Below, one piece after another: positions 55,750-64,000 of a stretch of 64,000 nucleotides of DNA. Source of the stretch: Marivirga aurantiaca (GTDB taxonomy: Bacteria; Bacteroidota; Bacteroidia; Cytophagales; Cyclobacteriaceae); contig NZ_JAEQBW010000003.1 of assembly GCF_016679925.1 (NCBI RefSeq), positions 186,001-250,000 on the forward strand. The letters are read 5' to 3'. Position numbers and translations under genes: made by a program. The notes beneath the pieces were generated by a model that searched no databases, was not told the DNA's origin, and saw only the letters and a list, made by a program, of their open reading frames with translations. Numbering within the stretch: the first letter of the stretch is position 1; every line of letters starts with the position of its first letter.

Positions 55750-57171
55750 TTGGAGCCGTATAAGAATTTAAAATCCCTTCAGGAAGATCTGAAGCAAAAA
55801 AATAGTACCCTTCAATCGGTAGTATCTGATTACCTGAAACGTATTGATGAAAATCATCACCTGAATGTTTTCCTTGATGTTTATGATAAGGAGGCTCAGG
55901 CAAAGGCAGAGCAGATTGACCGAAAAATCCGGAATAACGAACCTTTGGGCAAGCTATTCGGACTAGTAGTGGGTATTAAAGATGTTTTAGTGCTGAAAGA
56001 TCAAAAGGTAAGCTCAGGTAGTAAAATTCTTGAAGGATTTGAATCTCAATTTACCGGCACGGCAGTCCAACGATTAATTGATGAAGATGCTATTATCATT
56101 GGGAGGCAAAACTGCGATGAATTTGCAATGGGATCTTCCAACGAAAATTCTGCGTATGGCCCTACATTAAATGCTGCCGACAACTCCCGTGTTCCGGGAG
56201 GTTCATCCGGGGCATCGGCTGTTTCAGTGCAGGCGGGTCTTTGTATGGCTGCTTTAGGCACCGATACCGGGGGATCTGTACGGCAACCTGCGGCTTTTTG
56301 CGGTGTAGTGGGTTTAAAACCTACCTACTCAAGAATTTCCCGCTATGGATTGATAGCTTATGCCTCTTCTTTTGATTGTATTGGCATCTTTACCAATAAT
56401 ATACAAGATAATGCCAGTATACTCTCAGTAATAGCCGGTGCTGATGACAATGACAGTACAGTTTCCAGAAAAGAAGTGCCTGATTATGATCAATTACTGA
56501 AATTCGACAAGAAGGTTAAAGTAGCCTATATCAAAGAAACGATAGAGAGTACTGATTTACAGCAAGAAATTAAGCAACATACTATTCAGAAATTAGATTT
56601 TCTGAAAGAGGAGGGACACGAAGTAACGGAAGTAACTTTTCCTTATTTGGAATACCTTTTGGCTACGTATTACATATTGACTACCGCTGAGGCCAGTTCT
56701 AATTTGTCACGTTTTGATGGCGTGAGATATGGTTACCGGGCTCCTGAAGCAGATAGTATGGAAAGCATGTACAAACTTTCCCGTACCAGGGGTTTTGGTA
56801 ATGAAGTGAAAAGGCGTATCATGCTGGGTACTTTTGTATTAAGTGCCAGCTACTATGATGCTTACTATACAAAGGCTCAAAAGGTAAGAAGGTTGATCAG
56901 GGATGAAACGCGCAAAATTTTATCTGACTATGATTTTATCATTTTGCCCACTACACCAACTACAGCATTTCCGCTAAATTCCCAAACAGAAAATCCGGCT
57001 GAAATGTACCTGGCAGACGTTTTTACCGTTCAGGCTAATGTAAGTGGTATTCCGGCTATCTCAATTCCTAATGGAGTAGATAAAAATAACCTACCCATTG
57101 GATTACAGATTATGACTGACGTTTTCAAAGAAGACGAATTGTTTGCATTTTCTAATTACCTGATGAAATAA
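55750..57171 (+). CDS. gatA: Glutamyl/aspartyl-tRNA amidotransferase subunit A
   Basis: The 473-residue product has the amidase signature with a Ser-cisSer-Lys triad: Lys77 in VVGIKDVLV and the Ser region GGSSGASAVSVQAG followed by GTDTGGSVRQPAAFCGVVG. GatCAB converts Glu-tRNA-Gln or Asp-tRNA-Asn to the amidated form. It starts at TTG 8 nt after tatA. Confidence 0.95.
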   Translation: MEPYKNLKSLQEDLKQKNSTLQSVVSDYLKRIDENHHLNVFLDVYDKEAQAKAEQIDRKIRNNEPLGKLFGLVVGIKDVLVLKDQKVSSGSKILEGFESQFTGTAVQRLIDEDAIIIGRQNCDEFAMGSSNENSAYGPTLNAADNSRVPGGSSGASAVSVQAGLCMAALGTDTGGSVRQPAAFCGVVGLKPTYSRISRYGLIAYASSFDCIGIFTNNIQDNASILSVIAGADDNDSTVSRKEVPDYDQLLKFDKKVKVAYIKETIESTDLQQEIKQHTIQKLDFLKEEGHEVTEVTFPYLEYLLATYYILTTAEASSNLSRFDGVRYGYRAPEADSMESMYKLSRTRGFGNEVKRRIMLGTFVLSASYYDAYYTKAQKVRRLIRDETRKILSDYDFIILPTTPTTAFPLNSQTENPAEMYLADVFTVQANVSGIPAISIPNGVDKNNLPIGLQIMTDVFKEDELFAFSNYLMK

Positions 57172-57177
57172 TTAAAT

Positions 57178-58599
57178 ATGAAGACATTGGCAAAACATAT
57201 CATGGGATTACTGGCATTGGTATGTTTTGCAAATAGTTATTCATTTGCTTTTCAGGCTGATATCCTGCTTGAAAGAATCGATTCCACTACTGTAGAAGCG
57301 GAAATGCCCCACTTCAAATATGAGTATGTCCCGGATGTTCCCTACGTACTGATTGAGGAGAGATTAAAACATATTGAAAACGAAATCCCCCTTACTTTCA
57401 ATAATACAGTAAAATCATTTGTGGATTATTTCACTGTCAGGAACAGGGAATATACCAAAGGAGTGGCGGCTCTTCAGACTAAATACTTTCCTATGATTGA
57501 GTATTATCTGAAAGCCTACGGTCTGCCGGATGAATTGAAATATCTTTCCATTGTAGAATCAGGTCTTAACCCCAAAGCAAGATCCCGTGCAGGAGCAGTA
57601 GGCCTATGGCAATTTATGCCCCTTACCGGCAGGGTGGACTACGGCCTGTCTGAAAACTGGTACTATGATGAAAAAATGGACATGGAAAAAGCTACCATAG
57701 CGGCTTGCAGGTACCTTACTTTTTTATACAAATATTTTAATCAGGATTGGCATTTAGCATTGGCTGCTTACAATTCAGGACCGGGCAATATCCGCAAAGC
57801 CATCAGGCAAAGTGGCTATAAAAAAACATTTTGGGAAATCTACCCTTACTTATTGAGGGAAACACGATCCTATGTACCTCAATTCATTGCTGTAATGTAT
57901 AGTATGAACTATATGGAAGAGCATAACATGTTCATTGAGGACAAACATTATCTTCCTGAATATGATACTCTCCATATCTCTGGCTTCGTGAATTTGCCTC
58001 TTTTTGCAGAGCATACAAATATATGTTTAGAAACCCTGGAAGATTTAAATCCTGAGTTAAAGCGAAATGCTATTGCTGCTAAACAACAAATTTATCACTT
58101 GCGTGTCCCTAAGCATGAAAAGGAAAGACTCAGTGCCAATAAATTGGAGATATTGAATTTAGCCTCCAAAGGTGAGGAACAGTTTGAAAAATTTGCTACG
58201 AATGAATCTGGCAGTACCTATGGACGGCAGAAATTAGTCTACCGGGTACAATCCGGAGATGTGCTGGGGACTATAGCGAATAGATATAATGTGAAAGTGT
58301 CTGATATCCGCCATTGGAATAAAATGTCAGGTTCAGTGATTAGGATTGGCCAGCCATTGACTATCTGGGTAGGGGATGATTATGCTAATAAGACTAGTAA
58401 AAACCTGGCCGGTGCCAATCAGAATAAATTGCAGCAGAAACAAATAGCCTCTCAGGGTGGTACCTATCGGGTACAGCCAGGAGATACATTATGGGATATC
58501 TCCAGAAAGTTTGATAACTTAACAATTGAAAAGTTAAAAAAACTTAATAATTTGGAAGGAAATTCAATTAAACCCGGTCAAATACTAAAAGTGGGTTAA
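57178..58599 (+). CDS. Lytic transglycosylase with LysM repeats (MltD-like)
   Basis: A signal peptide (about 1-26) precedes an SLT domain (about 100-270) with the catalytic Glu127 in SIVESGLNPKARS, then AAYNSGPGNIRKA. Two LysM modules close the protein (YRVQSGDVLGTIANRYNV and YRVQPGDTLWDISRKFD). It cleaves peptidoglycan glycan strands with 1,6-anhydro product. It follows gatA by 6 nt. Confidence 0.93.
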   Translation: MKTLAKHIMGLLALVCFANSYSFAFQADILLERIDSTTVEAEMPHFKYEYVPDVPYVLIEERLKHIENEIPLTFNNTVKSFVDYFTVRNREYTKGVAALQTKYFPMIEYYLKAYGLPDELKYLSIVESGLNPKARSRAGAVGLWQFMPLTGRVDYGLSENWYYDEKMDMEKATIAACRYLTFLYKYFNQDWHLALAAYNSGPGNIRKAIRQSGYKKTFWEIYPYLLRETRSYVPQFIAVMYSMNYMEEHNMFIEDKHYLPEYDTLHISGFVNLPLFAEHTNICLETLEDLNPELKRNAIAAKQQIYHLRVPKHEKERLSANKLEILNLASKGEEQFEKFATNESGSTYGRQKLVYRVQSGDVLGTIANRYNVKVSDIRHWNKMSGSVIRIGQPLTIWVGDDYANKTSKNLAGANQNKLQQKQIASQGGTYRVQPGDTLWDISRKFDNLTIEKLKKLNNLEGNSIKPGQILKVG

Positions 58600-58638
58600 T
58601 GAATTTTTAAATCTTTTACATCATAAAAAAAACATATC

Positions 58639-59730
58639 GTGCAGCTAACAAATAATATACAAGGTTTATTCATTTCATTACTATTGCTTGTTTCTATAAT
58701 GTCCTGCGATTCCAATGGAGAATCAAACAGTTCAGCCACTATGCAAAATGCCAGGGGTGAAGACGGAGAAATTATTTTGGTAATGGCTCCTGATCAGTGG
58801 AATGGTGCTTTGGGGCAGCAAGTAAAGGATTTGTTTAGAGCTAATGTGGAAGCAATTCCTCAGGATGAGCCTTTGTATGATATCAAAAGGACTGATCCGA
58901 GTAAGTTCAATAGTGTATTAAAAGCTTCTAAAAATTTAATGTTTGTAGCTACGCTGGACAATAATTCTGCAGAAGGCAAGCGGCTGAAAAAGTATTTTAC
59001 TGATAATTCTATTGAACAAATTAAGAATAATCCGGACATTTTTTCTTTTAATCAAGAGGATGTTTATGCTAAGGGACAGGAAGTACTTTACTTGTTTGGC
59101 AGAACAGAAGAGGAATTGATGAAAAACATCGAAGAAAATAAAGAAAAGATTCAACAGTTTTTTAATAAAGTGGAAGAAGAGCGAATGGTGGAGAAGATTA
59201 AAAAAAGCACTTCCAAAGGAGTAATGAACTACCTTTCTAGCAATCTTGGTTTAGATATGGTGATTCCGTATGGTTTTGATTTAGCAGTAAAGGATGAAAA
59301 TCATGCGTGGATAAGAAAATTGGATCAAAGGGAAGAACTGAATATATGGGTGGTTAAAATGCCATTCAATGACGAATCGGTATTTGATCCTGCCAACCTG
59401 AAAAGCCTGCGTAATGAGCTTGGCAGAAAGTATATTACAGATAAAGACAATGATTCACTTTATATAACCACTCAGGATCAAATGAATTTGGTGATTGATA
59501 CTGTTAACCTCAATGGAAATTTCGCATTACAAACGAAAGGCCTTTGGAAATACTCTGATAATTCACGGGGCGGAGCCTTTGTCAGCTATTTATTTGCCAA
59601 TGAGCAATCCGGGGATTTATATTATGTAGAAGGATATTTAGATAATCCTGGTAAAGATAAAAGGGAACCTATGCGTAAGCTGGAAGCAATACTTTCCACT
59701 GCTGATATCCCTGATACCATCAATGATTAA
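58639..59730 (+). CDS. DUF4837 lipoprotein
   Basis: This 363-residue lipoprotein begins at GTG and has the lipobox LVSIMSC. It shows the DUF4837 pattern: EIILVMAPDQWNGALGQQVK, FVATLDNNS, and a C-terminal beta part (GRKYITDKDNDSLYITTQDQ). Function unknown; it occurs next to the transglycosylase and malic enzyme genes in Bacteroidota genomes. Confidence 0.88.
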   Translation: MQLTNNIQGLFISLLLLVSIMSCDSNGESNSSATMQNARGEDGEIILVMAPDQWNGALGQQVKDLFRANVEAIPQDEPLYDIKRTDPSKFNSVLKASKNLMFVATLDNNSAEGKRLKKYFTDNSIEQIKNNPDIFSFNQEDVYAKGQEVLYLFGRTEEELMKNIEENKEKIQQFFNKVEEERMVEKIKKSTSKGVMNYLSSNLGLDMVIPYGFDLAVKDENHAWIRKLDQREELNIWVVKMPFNDESVFDPANLKSLRNELGRKYITDKDNDSLYITTQDQMNLVIDTVNLNGNFALQTKGLWKYSDNSRGGAFVSYLFANEQSGDLYYVEGYLDNPGKDKREPMRKLEAILSTADIPDTIND

Positions 59731-59830
59731 TAAATCTGACAATTTGAGTAAAAGCGATTCCTGGAAGGTTTAACAGAAGATTTTGAATGCCCTCCTTCTT
59801 TTAAAAACATAATTTGATTCATAAGATACC

Positions 59831-59859
59831 TTGGGATATGGAATGATTTGTTATTTTTG
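59831..59859 (+). promoter_or_regulatory. Bacteroidota-type promoter upstream of maeB
   Basis: TTG at 59831-59833, 18 nt spacing, TATTTTTG at 59852-59859 give the -33/-7 pattern. It lies about 124 nt before the maeB start. Confidence 0.6.
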
Positions 59860-59982
59860 TTCCTAATATTCTGTACTTTCCATTTCTTTTGTATGATTGG
59901 GAGGGGTATCCAAGAAATCAAAACTCATTTAGAAACTCCCCTCAACATCATTTAATTTAAATATTATTGAACGAAATATATT

Positions 59983-62262
59983 ATGTCGAAAAAAATTCGA
60001 AGAGAAGATGCCCTCAATTATCATAGCCAGGGATCACCCGGAAAAATAGAAGTAGTTCCAACCAAATTATTAAGTTCACAAAACGACCTGGCCCTTGCCT
60101 ATTCCCCTGGAGTGGCCGAGCCTTGTAAAGAAATAGAAAAGGACAAAGAAAATGCTTATAAATATACAGCCAAAGGTAATTTGGTGGGTGTTATATCCAA
60201 TGGAACAGCCGTTTTAGGCCTGGGGGATATAGGGCCTGATGCTTCCAAACCTGTGATGGAGGGGAAGGGTGTTCTTTTTAAGAAGTTTGCGGGAATTGAT
60301 GTTTTTGATATTGAAATTCAGGAGTCGGATCCGGAAAAGTTAATCCATATTATTCAATCACTTGAACCCACATTTGGAGGTATCAATCTTGAAGATATTA
60401 AAGCACCTGAATGCTTTGTGATAGAGCAGGAATTAAAGAAGAAAATGAATATTCCTGTGATGCATGATGATCAGCACGGAACAGCCATTATATCTAGTGC
60501 AGCCTTGATCAATGCTTTGGAATTGGTAGGTAAAAATATTGAGGATGTTCAATTAGTAGTGAGCGGGGCAGGTGCTGCTGCTATTTCATGTACCAAGCTT
60601 TATCAGTCATTGGGTCTGAGAAAAGAAAACATCTTAATGTTTGACAGGCAAGGGTTGATTTCTTCTGATAGAACCGACCTGGATGAAAACAGGGCTTTGT
60701 TTGCTTCTGACCGAAAAGGAGTGAATGATATTAAGGATGCCATGAAAGGTGCAGATGTGTTTTTAGGGCTTTCGGCCGGAAATGTAATAAGCAAAGAACA
60801 TATTTTGGCAATGGCACCCAATCCTATTGTATTTGCCTTGGCCAACCCTGACCCGGAAATTCCTTACCAGGAAGCTATGGATGCAAGGGAAGATATTATT
60901 ATGGCTACAGGCCGATCCGACCATCCTAATCAGGTAAATAATGTAATTGGTTTCCCCTATATTTTCAGAGGTGCTTTGGATGTAAGGGCAACGGCCATCA
61001 ATGAAGAAATGAAGTTGGCAGCAGCATACGCAATTGCCAGCCTGGCCAAACAACCTGTTCCTGAATTGATCAATAAAGCTTATGACGATCAGAGTATTGT
61101 TTTCGGAAGGGACTACCTTATCCCCAAACCATTGGATCCCCGTTTAATTACCACTATTTCACCGGCTGTAGCGCGGGCTGCAATGGAATCAGGAGTTGCC
61201 AAAACGCACATCACTGATTGGGCTCAATATGAAATTGACCTTCAAAAAAGAATTGGTGTTGATCAAAAATTGATGAACAGGATATTGAGCAAAGCCAAAA
61301 AGGATCCTAAACGTGTGGTTTTTGCTGAAGCTGATAATGCCAAGATTCTTAAAGCCGCACAAATGGTAATAGATGAAGGAATTGCCCATCCAATTTTATT
61401 GGGTAACAGGGAGAAAATTCTGGATTTAATTGCCACACATCATTTGGATATAGGTGATAGCCCAATCATAGACATCTTTGAGAATACCGAAAAAAGAAAA
61501 GACTATGGCTTAAAGCTTTACGAAAAGAGGAAAAGAAAGGGAGTAACACTTTATGAAGCTGAAAAGCTAATGAGGGATCGTAATTATTTTGGTAGTATGA
61601 TGGTAGAAGTCGGAGAAGCTGATGCCATGATTTCAGGATTGACAAAAGATTATCCCAGAACCATTAGGCCTGCATTGGAAATAATTGGGGCGGAACCTGG
61701 TAAAAGAGTGGCAGGCATGTACATTTTGTCTACTAAAAAAGGTACTTATATTTTCTCTGACACTACGGTAAATACCAATCCTACTGTTGATGAATTAGTG
61801 GAAATAATTGGATTGACAGCCAGAGGGGCCAAGTTCTTCGGAATTGAACCTCGAATGGCAATGCTTTCTTATTCCAACTTTGGTTCTAGCAAAGGTGAAA
61901 TACCTGAAAAAGCATCAAAAGCAAGGGAAATAGCTAAAAAAAGATGGCCGGATTTGATTATTGACGGTGATATACAAGCCAACATAGCGGTTAATACGGA
62001 CTTGCTTCAGGAAACTTATCCATTTAGTGAATTGGCCGAAAAAGGGGCAAATACATTTATATTCCCTACATTGGCTTCAGGAAATATTGCCTATAAGCTT
62101 TTAATGGAACTGGGGAATGCTGAGGCCATAGGCCCTATTTTATTGGGCATGAATAAACCTGTTCATATATTGCAATTGGGAAGTTCAGTAAGGGAAATTG
62201 TGAATATGGTGGCTATTTCTGTGGCAGATGCACAAAATCAATATACTGATAATAACTTATGA
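59983..62262 (+). CDS. maeB: NADP-dependent malic enzyme with phosphotransacetylase-like domain
   Basis: The 759-residue length is that of MaeB. Malic enzyme core: [39 protein letters not shown] and [19 protein letters not shown] (NAD(P) site). The C-terminal 320 residues are a phosphate acetyltransferase-like domain without known activity here. It makes pyruvate, CO2 and NADPH from malate. It overlaps ruvA by 4 nt. Confidence 0.95.
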   Translation: MSKKIRREDALNYHSQGSPGKIEVVPTKLLSSQNDLALAYSPGVAEPCKEIEKDKENAYKYTAKGNLVGVISNGTAVLGLGDIGPDASKPVMEGKGVLFKKFAGIDVFDIEIQESDPEKLIHIIQSLEPTFGGINLEDIKAPECFVIEQELKKKMNIPVMHDDQHGTAIISSAALINALELVGKNIEDVQLVVSGAGAAAISCTKLYQSLGLRKENILMFDRQGLISSDRTDLDENRALFASDRKGVNDIKDAMKGADVFLGLSAGNVISKEHILAMAPNPIVFALANPDPEIPYQEAMDAREDIIMATGRSDHPNQVNNVIGFPYIFRGALDVRATAINEEMKLAAAYAIASLAKQPVPELINKAYDDQSIVFGRDYLIPKPLDPRLITTISPAVARAAMESGVAKTHITDWAQYEIDLQKRIGVDQKLMNRILSKAKKDPKRVVFAEADNAKILKAAQMVIDEGIAHPILLGNREKILDLIATHHLDIGDSPIIDIFENTEKRKDYGLKLYEKRKRKGVTLYEAEKLMRDRNYFGSMMVEVGEADAMISGLTKDYPRTIRPALEIIGAEPGKRVAGMYILSTKKGTYIFSDTTVNTNPTVDELVEIIGLTARGAKFFGIEPRMAMLSYSNFGSSKGEIPEKASKAREIAKKRWPDLIIDGDIQANIAVNTDLLQETYPFSELAEKGANTFIFPTLASGNIAYKLLMELGNAEAIGPILLGMNKPVHILQLGSSVREIVNMVAISVADAQNQYTDNNL

Positions 62263-62852
62263 TCTCATTTCTTAAAGGCGAAATTATCACCTTGGAAGCT
62301 ACCTACCTTGTTATTGAGGTAGGTGGCGTGGGATATCATGTCAATATTCCTCTTTCTGCTTTTGATGCATTTAAAAATCAAAAACAAGCCTTGGTACTTA
62401 CTCATTACCATGTGAAAGAGGATTCGCATACATTGTATGGCTTTCATCAGGAAATGGAAAAATCGATGTTTCTTGATTTAATTAGCATCTCAGGAATAGG
62501 ACCTTCTATTGCTTTGGGAATGCTTTCTTCTATGGCTCCGGCTGAAATAAAATCGGCCATTGTAGCAGAAAATGTAAAGCAAATTCAGGCTATTAAAGGA
62601 ATAGGTGCAAAAACAGCCCAACGTGTCATCCTGGAATTAAAAGATAAATATAAAAAAGAGGGATTAGTGGCAGATTCTTCCAACTCATCTTTCCGATCGA
62701 ACAATAGCAAGCGCAATGAAGCGTTATCTGCATTATTAAATTTGGGCTTTGCTAAAACTTCTGCCGAAAAAGTAATTAACAACATTTTGGAGAAAAATGG
62801 CGAAAATATTACATTAGAGGAATTAATCAAGCAAGCCTTAAAGTCAGCCTAA
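62259..62852 (+). CDS. ruvA: Holliday junction DNA helicase subunit RuvA
   Basis: The 197-residue product has the RuvA OB-fold start ([20 protein letters not shown]), the helix-hairpin-helix segments ISGIGPSIALGMLS and IKGIGAKTAQRVILELKDK, and the C-terminal RuvB-binding domain (ALSALLNLGFAKTSAEKVI). It targets RuvB to branch points during recombination. Confidence 0.96.
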   Translation: MISFLKGEIITLEATYLVIEVGGVGYHVNIPLSAFDAFKNQKQALVLTHYHVKEDSHTLYGFHQEMEKSMFLDLISISGIGPSIALGMLSSMAPAEIKSAIVAENVKQIQAIKGIGAKTAQRVILELKDKYKKEGLVADSSNSSFRSNNSKRNEALSALLNLGFAKTSAEKVINNILEKNGENITLEELIKQALKSA

Positions 62853-62865
62853 ATCTGTTAAAATT

Positions 62866-64000
62866 TTGTTAAGTAAAAGGGTTCCTGTTCTTCTTTTTTT
62901 ATGTTCTTTTATCCTTCCTGTCGGGCTTTATCTCGGTGGAAATTCCCTATATGCAAATAATTACGATTTTAATGCTTTTTTGTTTCAGGAGACTCAACAA
63001 AGCACCCAACAGCAACAAGACACCATTCCTAAAGACAGTACGGAAGCTGATAGTGTAAAGAATTACGAGCCAAGCAAAAGGCCCACATTTCAGTTTCAGG
63101 ATAGATATGGTGATCCATTTTCAAGCAACCAGGGACAAAGCCCCCTCCAATTAGGCGATCCTGCTGCTTTAAGCCTGGATGTTGAAATAGATACCGGCCT
63201 TAATTACACCATTTATGAAAAAATAGGAGATGTAAATTTCCGGCCTACCAGCTCTATGAGTTTTGAGGAGTTCTCCAGGTATCAGGACGAGAAAATTTTA
63301 AATGATTATTGGAAAGAAAGATCACTGGGATTGGATGGCGAAAGTGCTGTAAGTGGTCGTCAGCTGATTCCGCCACTTTATGTAAGCCCGGCTTTCGATC
63401 GTCTGTTTGGCGGTAGTTTTGTTGAAATTATTCCCAATGGTTTTATTACTCTAGATTTTGGGGGCAGGTTCACCAAAAATGAAAATCCTAACATTCCGGT
63501 ACAACAGCAACGCTATTCCAGTTTTGAATTTGACCAGCAAATTAACATGAATGCTGTGGGTAAAGTGGGCGAAAAGCTAGCTGTTACAGCTAATTTTGCC
63601 AACAATAATTCATTTGATTTTCAGAATGACCTTAAAGTGGAATACACCGGTTTTGAGGAAGAAATTATTAAAAAGATTGAAATTGGAAACGTGAGCATGC
63701 CTGTTAATAACAGCTTGATAACAGGTGCACAGAATTTGTTTGGTATTAAAACACAATTGCAGTTTGGTCATTTATTTGTTACCAGTGTGGCCTCTACCCA
63801 AAGAGGTACATCTGAAACCATTCGCGTAGAAGGTGGTGCTCAACGACAGGAATTTGATGTAAGAGCGTCTGATTACGATGAAAACCGACATTTCTTTTTG
63901 GGACATTTTTTCAGGGATAATTATGAAAACTGGCTGAGTTCAATGCCTCGTATTACTTCAGGTCTTGATGTCAGAAGAGTGGAAGTGTTTGTTATTAACA
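62866..64000 (+). CDS. sprA: SprA/Sov gliding and type IX secretion protein (3' partial)
   Basis: An open frame from a TTG at 62866 runs off the right edge. After a hydrophobic leader (LLFLCSFILPVGLYLGG) the product has IDTGLNYTIYEKIGDVNFRP, PIPLYVSPAF-like text (IPPLYVSPAFDRLFGG), VEIIPNGFITLDFGG and QINMNAVGKVGEKLAV, all diagnostic of SprA, the giant T9SS outer-membrane translocon of Bacteroidota. Only about 378 of over 2000 expected residues are in view. It starts 14 nt after ruvA. Confidence 0.93.
   Translation, partial: MLSKRVPVLLFLCSFILPVGLYLGGNSLYANNYDFNAFLFQETQQSTQQQQDTIPKDSTEADSVKNYEPSKRPTFQFQDRYGDPFSSNQGQSPLQLGDPAALSLDVEIDTGLNYTIYEKIGDVNFRPTSSMSFEEFSRYQDEKILNDYWKERSLGLDGESAVSGRQLIPPLYVSPAFDRLFGGSFVEIIPNGFITLDFGGRFTKNENPNIPVQQQRYSSFEFDQQINMNAVGKVGEKLAVTANFANNNSFDFQNDLKVEYTGFEEEIIKKIEIGNVSMPVNNSLITGAQNLFGIKTQLQFGHLFVTSVASTQRGTSETIRVEGGAQRQEFDVRASDYDENRHFFLGHFFRDNYENWLSSMPRITSGLDVRRVEVFVIN

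Overview
The window is from a member of the Bacteroidota, most likely the order Cytophagales. It is AT-rich, lacks strong Shine-Dalgarno sites, and uses TTG and GTG starts often. It carries proteins with type IX secretion C-terminal sorting domains, the gliding/type IX gene sprA, and lineage-typical families (DUF4292, DUF4837, DUF4407, GxxExxY). Two upstream regions match the Bacteroidota promoter pattern TTG-N(17-23)-TAnnTTTG. No rRNA, tRNA, CRISPR array, integrase or transposase gene was seen.

Region 1 (1-22.7 kb) is a contractile injection system (CIS) locus of the extracellular/antifeeding-prophage/PVC type, all on the + strand. The structural genes run: DUF4255 cap/terminator, an unrecognised 341-residue protein, sheath, first tube, second tube, a 57-residue DUF5908-like protein, a LysM-ended tube/baseplate protein, a VgrG/gp5-like spike, a PAAR tip, a gp25-like wedge, a 1260-residue gp6/J-like baseplate protein, a short fibre-like protein and a 908-residue second baseplate protein. 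A membrane-anchored STAND-type NTPase overlaps the last of these. Upstream lies an envelope module: an Ig-like protein (cut by the window edge), a DUF4407 membrane protein, an exported protein, a GH18 glycosidase fold with C-terminal membrane helices, and a small two-helix membrane protein. The usual Pvc15-type AAA+ ATPase, a tape measure and recognisable toxins are not in the window. They may lie upstream or be absent. Two strong hairpins separate the sheath/first-tube genes from the baseplate genes. A shared intergenic repeat lies on both sides of the structural block.

Region 2 (22.8-41.1 kb) is a looser accessory stretch. It holds a quinone-oxidoreductase-like enzyme, a large SNF2 helicase, a GxxExxY gene inside a near-perfect 24-bp inverted repeat, and a GlxA-type regulator. 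A run of small stress/detoxification-type genes follows (SnoaL-like, three VOC, SRPBCC, DoxX), ending in a decayed tail of a DHFR-family gene. Then come a MATE transporter, a secreted endonuclease I, a DUF1080 lipoprotein, an S33 peptidase, a uracil-DNA glycosylase-family protein, a DUF1028 protein and a DUF3024 protein.

Region 3 (41.2-64 kb) is mostly core genome. It starts with clpB, a POTRA/beta-barrel outer-membrane protein, a type IX secreted protein, enoyl-CoA hydratase and a polysaccharide flippase. It continues with a dense + strand block: dut, a sugar nucleotidyltransferase, a TPR protein, a DUF4292 lipoprotein, an EnvC-like protein, tatA, gatA, a LysM transglycosylase, a DUF4837 lipoprotein, maeB, ruvA and the start of sprA, which is cut by the window end. 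Many of these act at the cell envelope.
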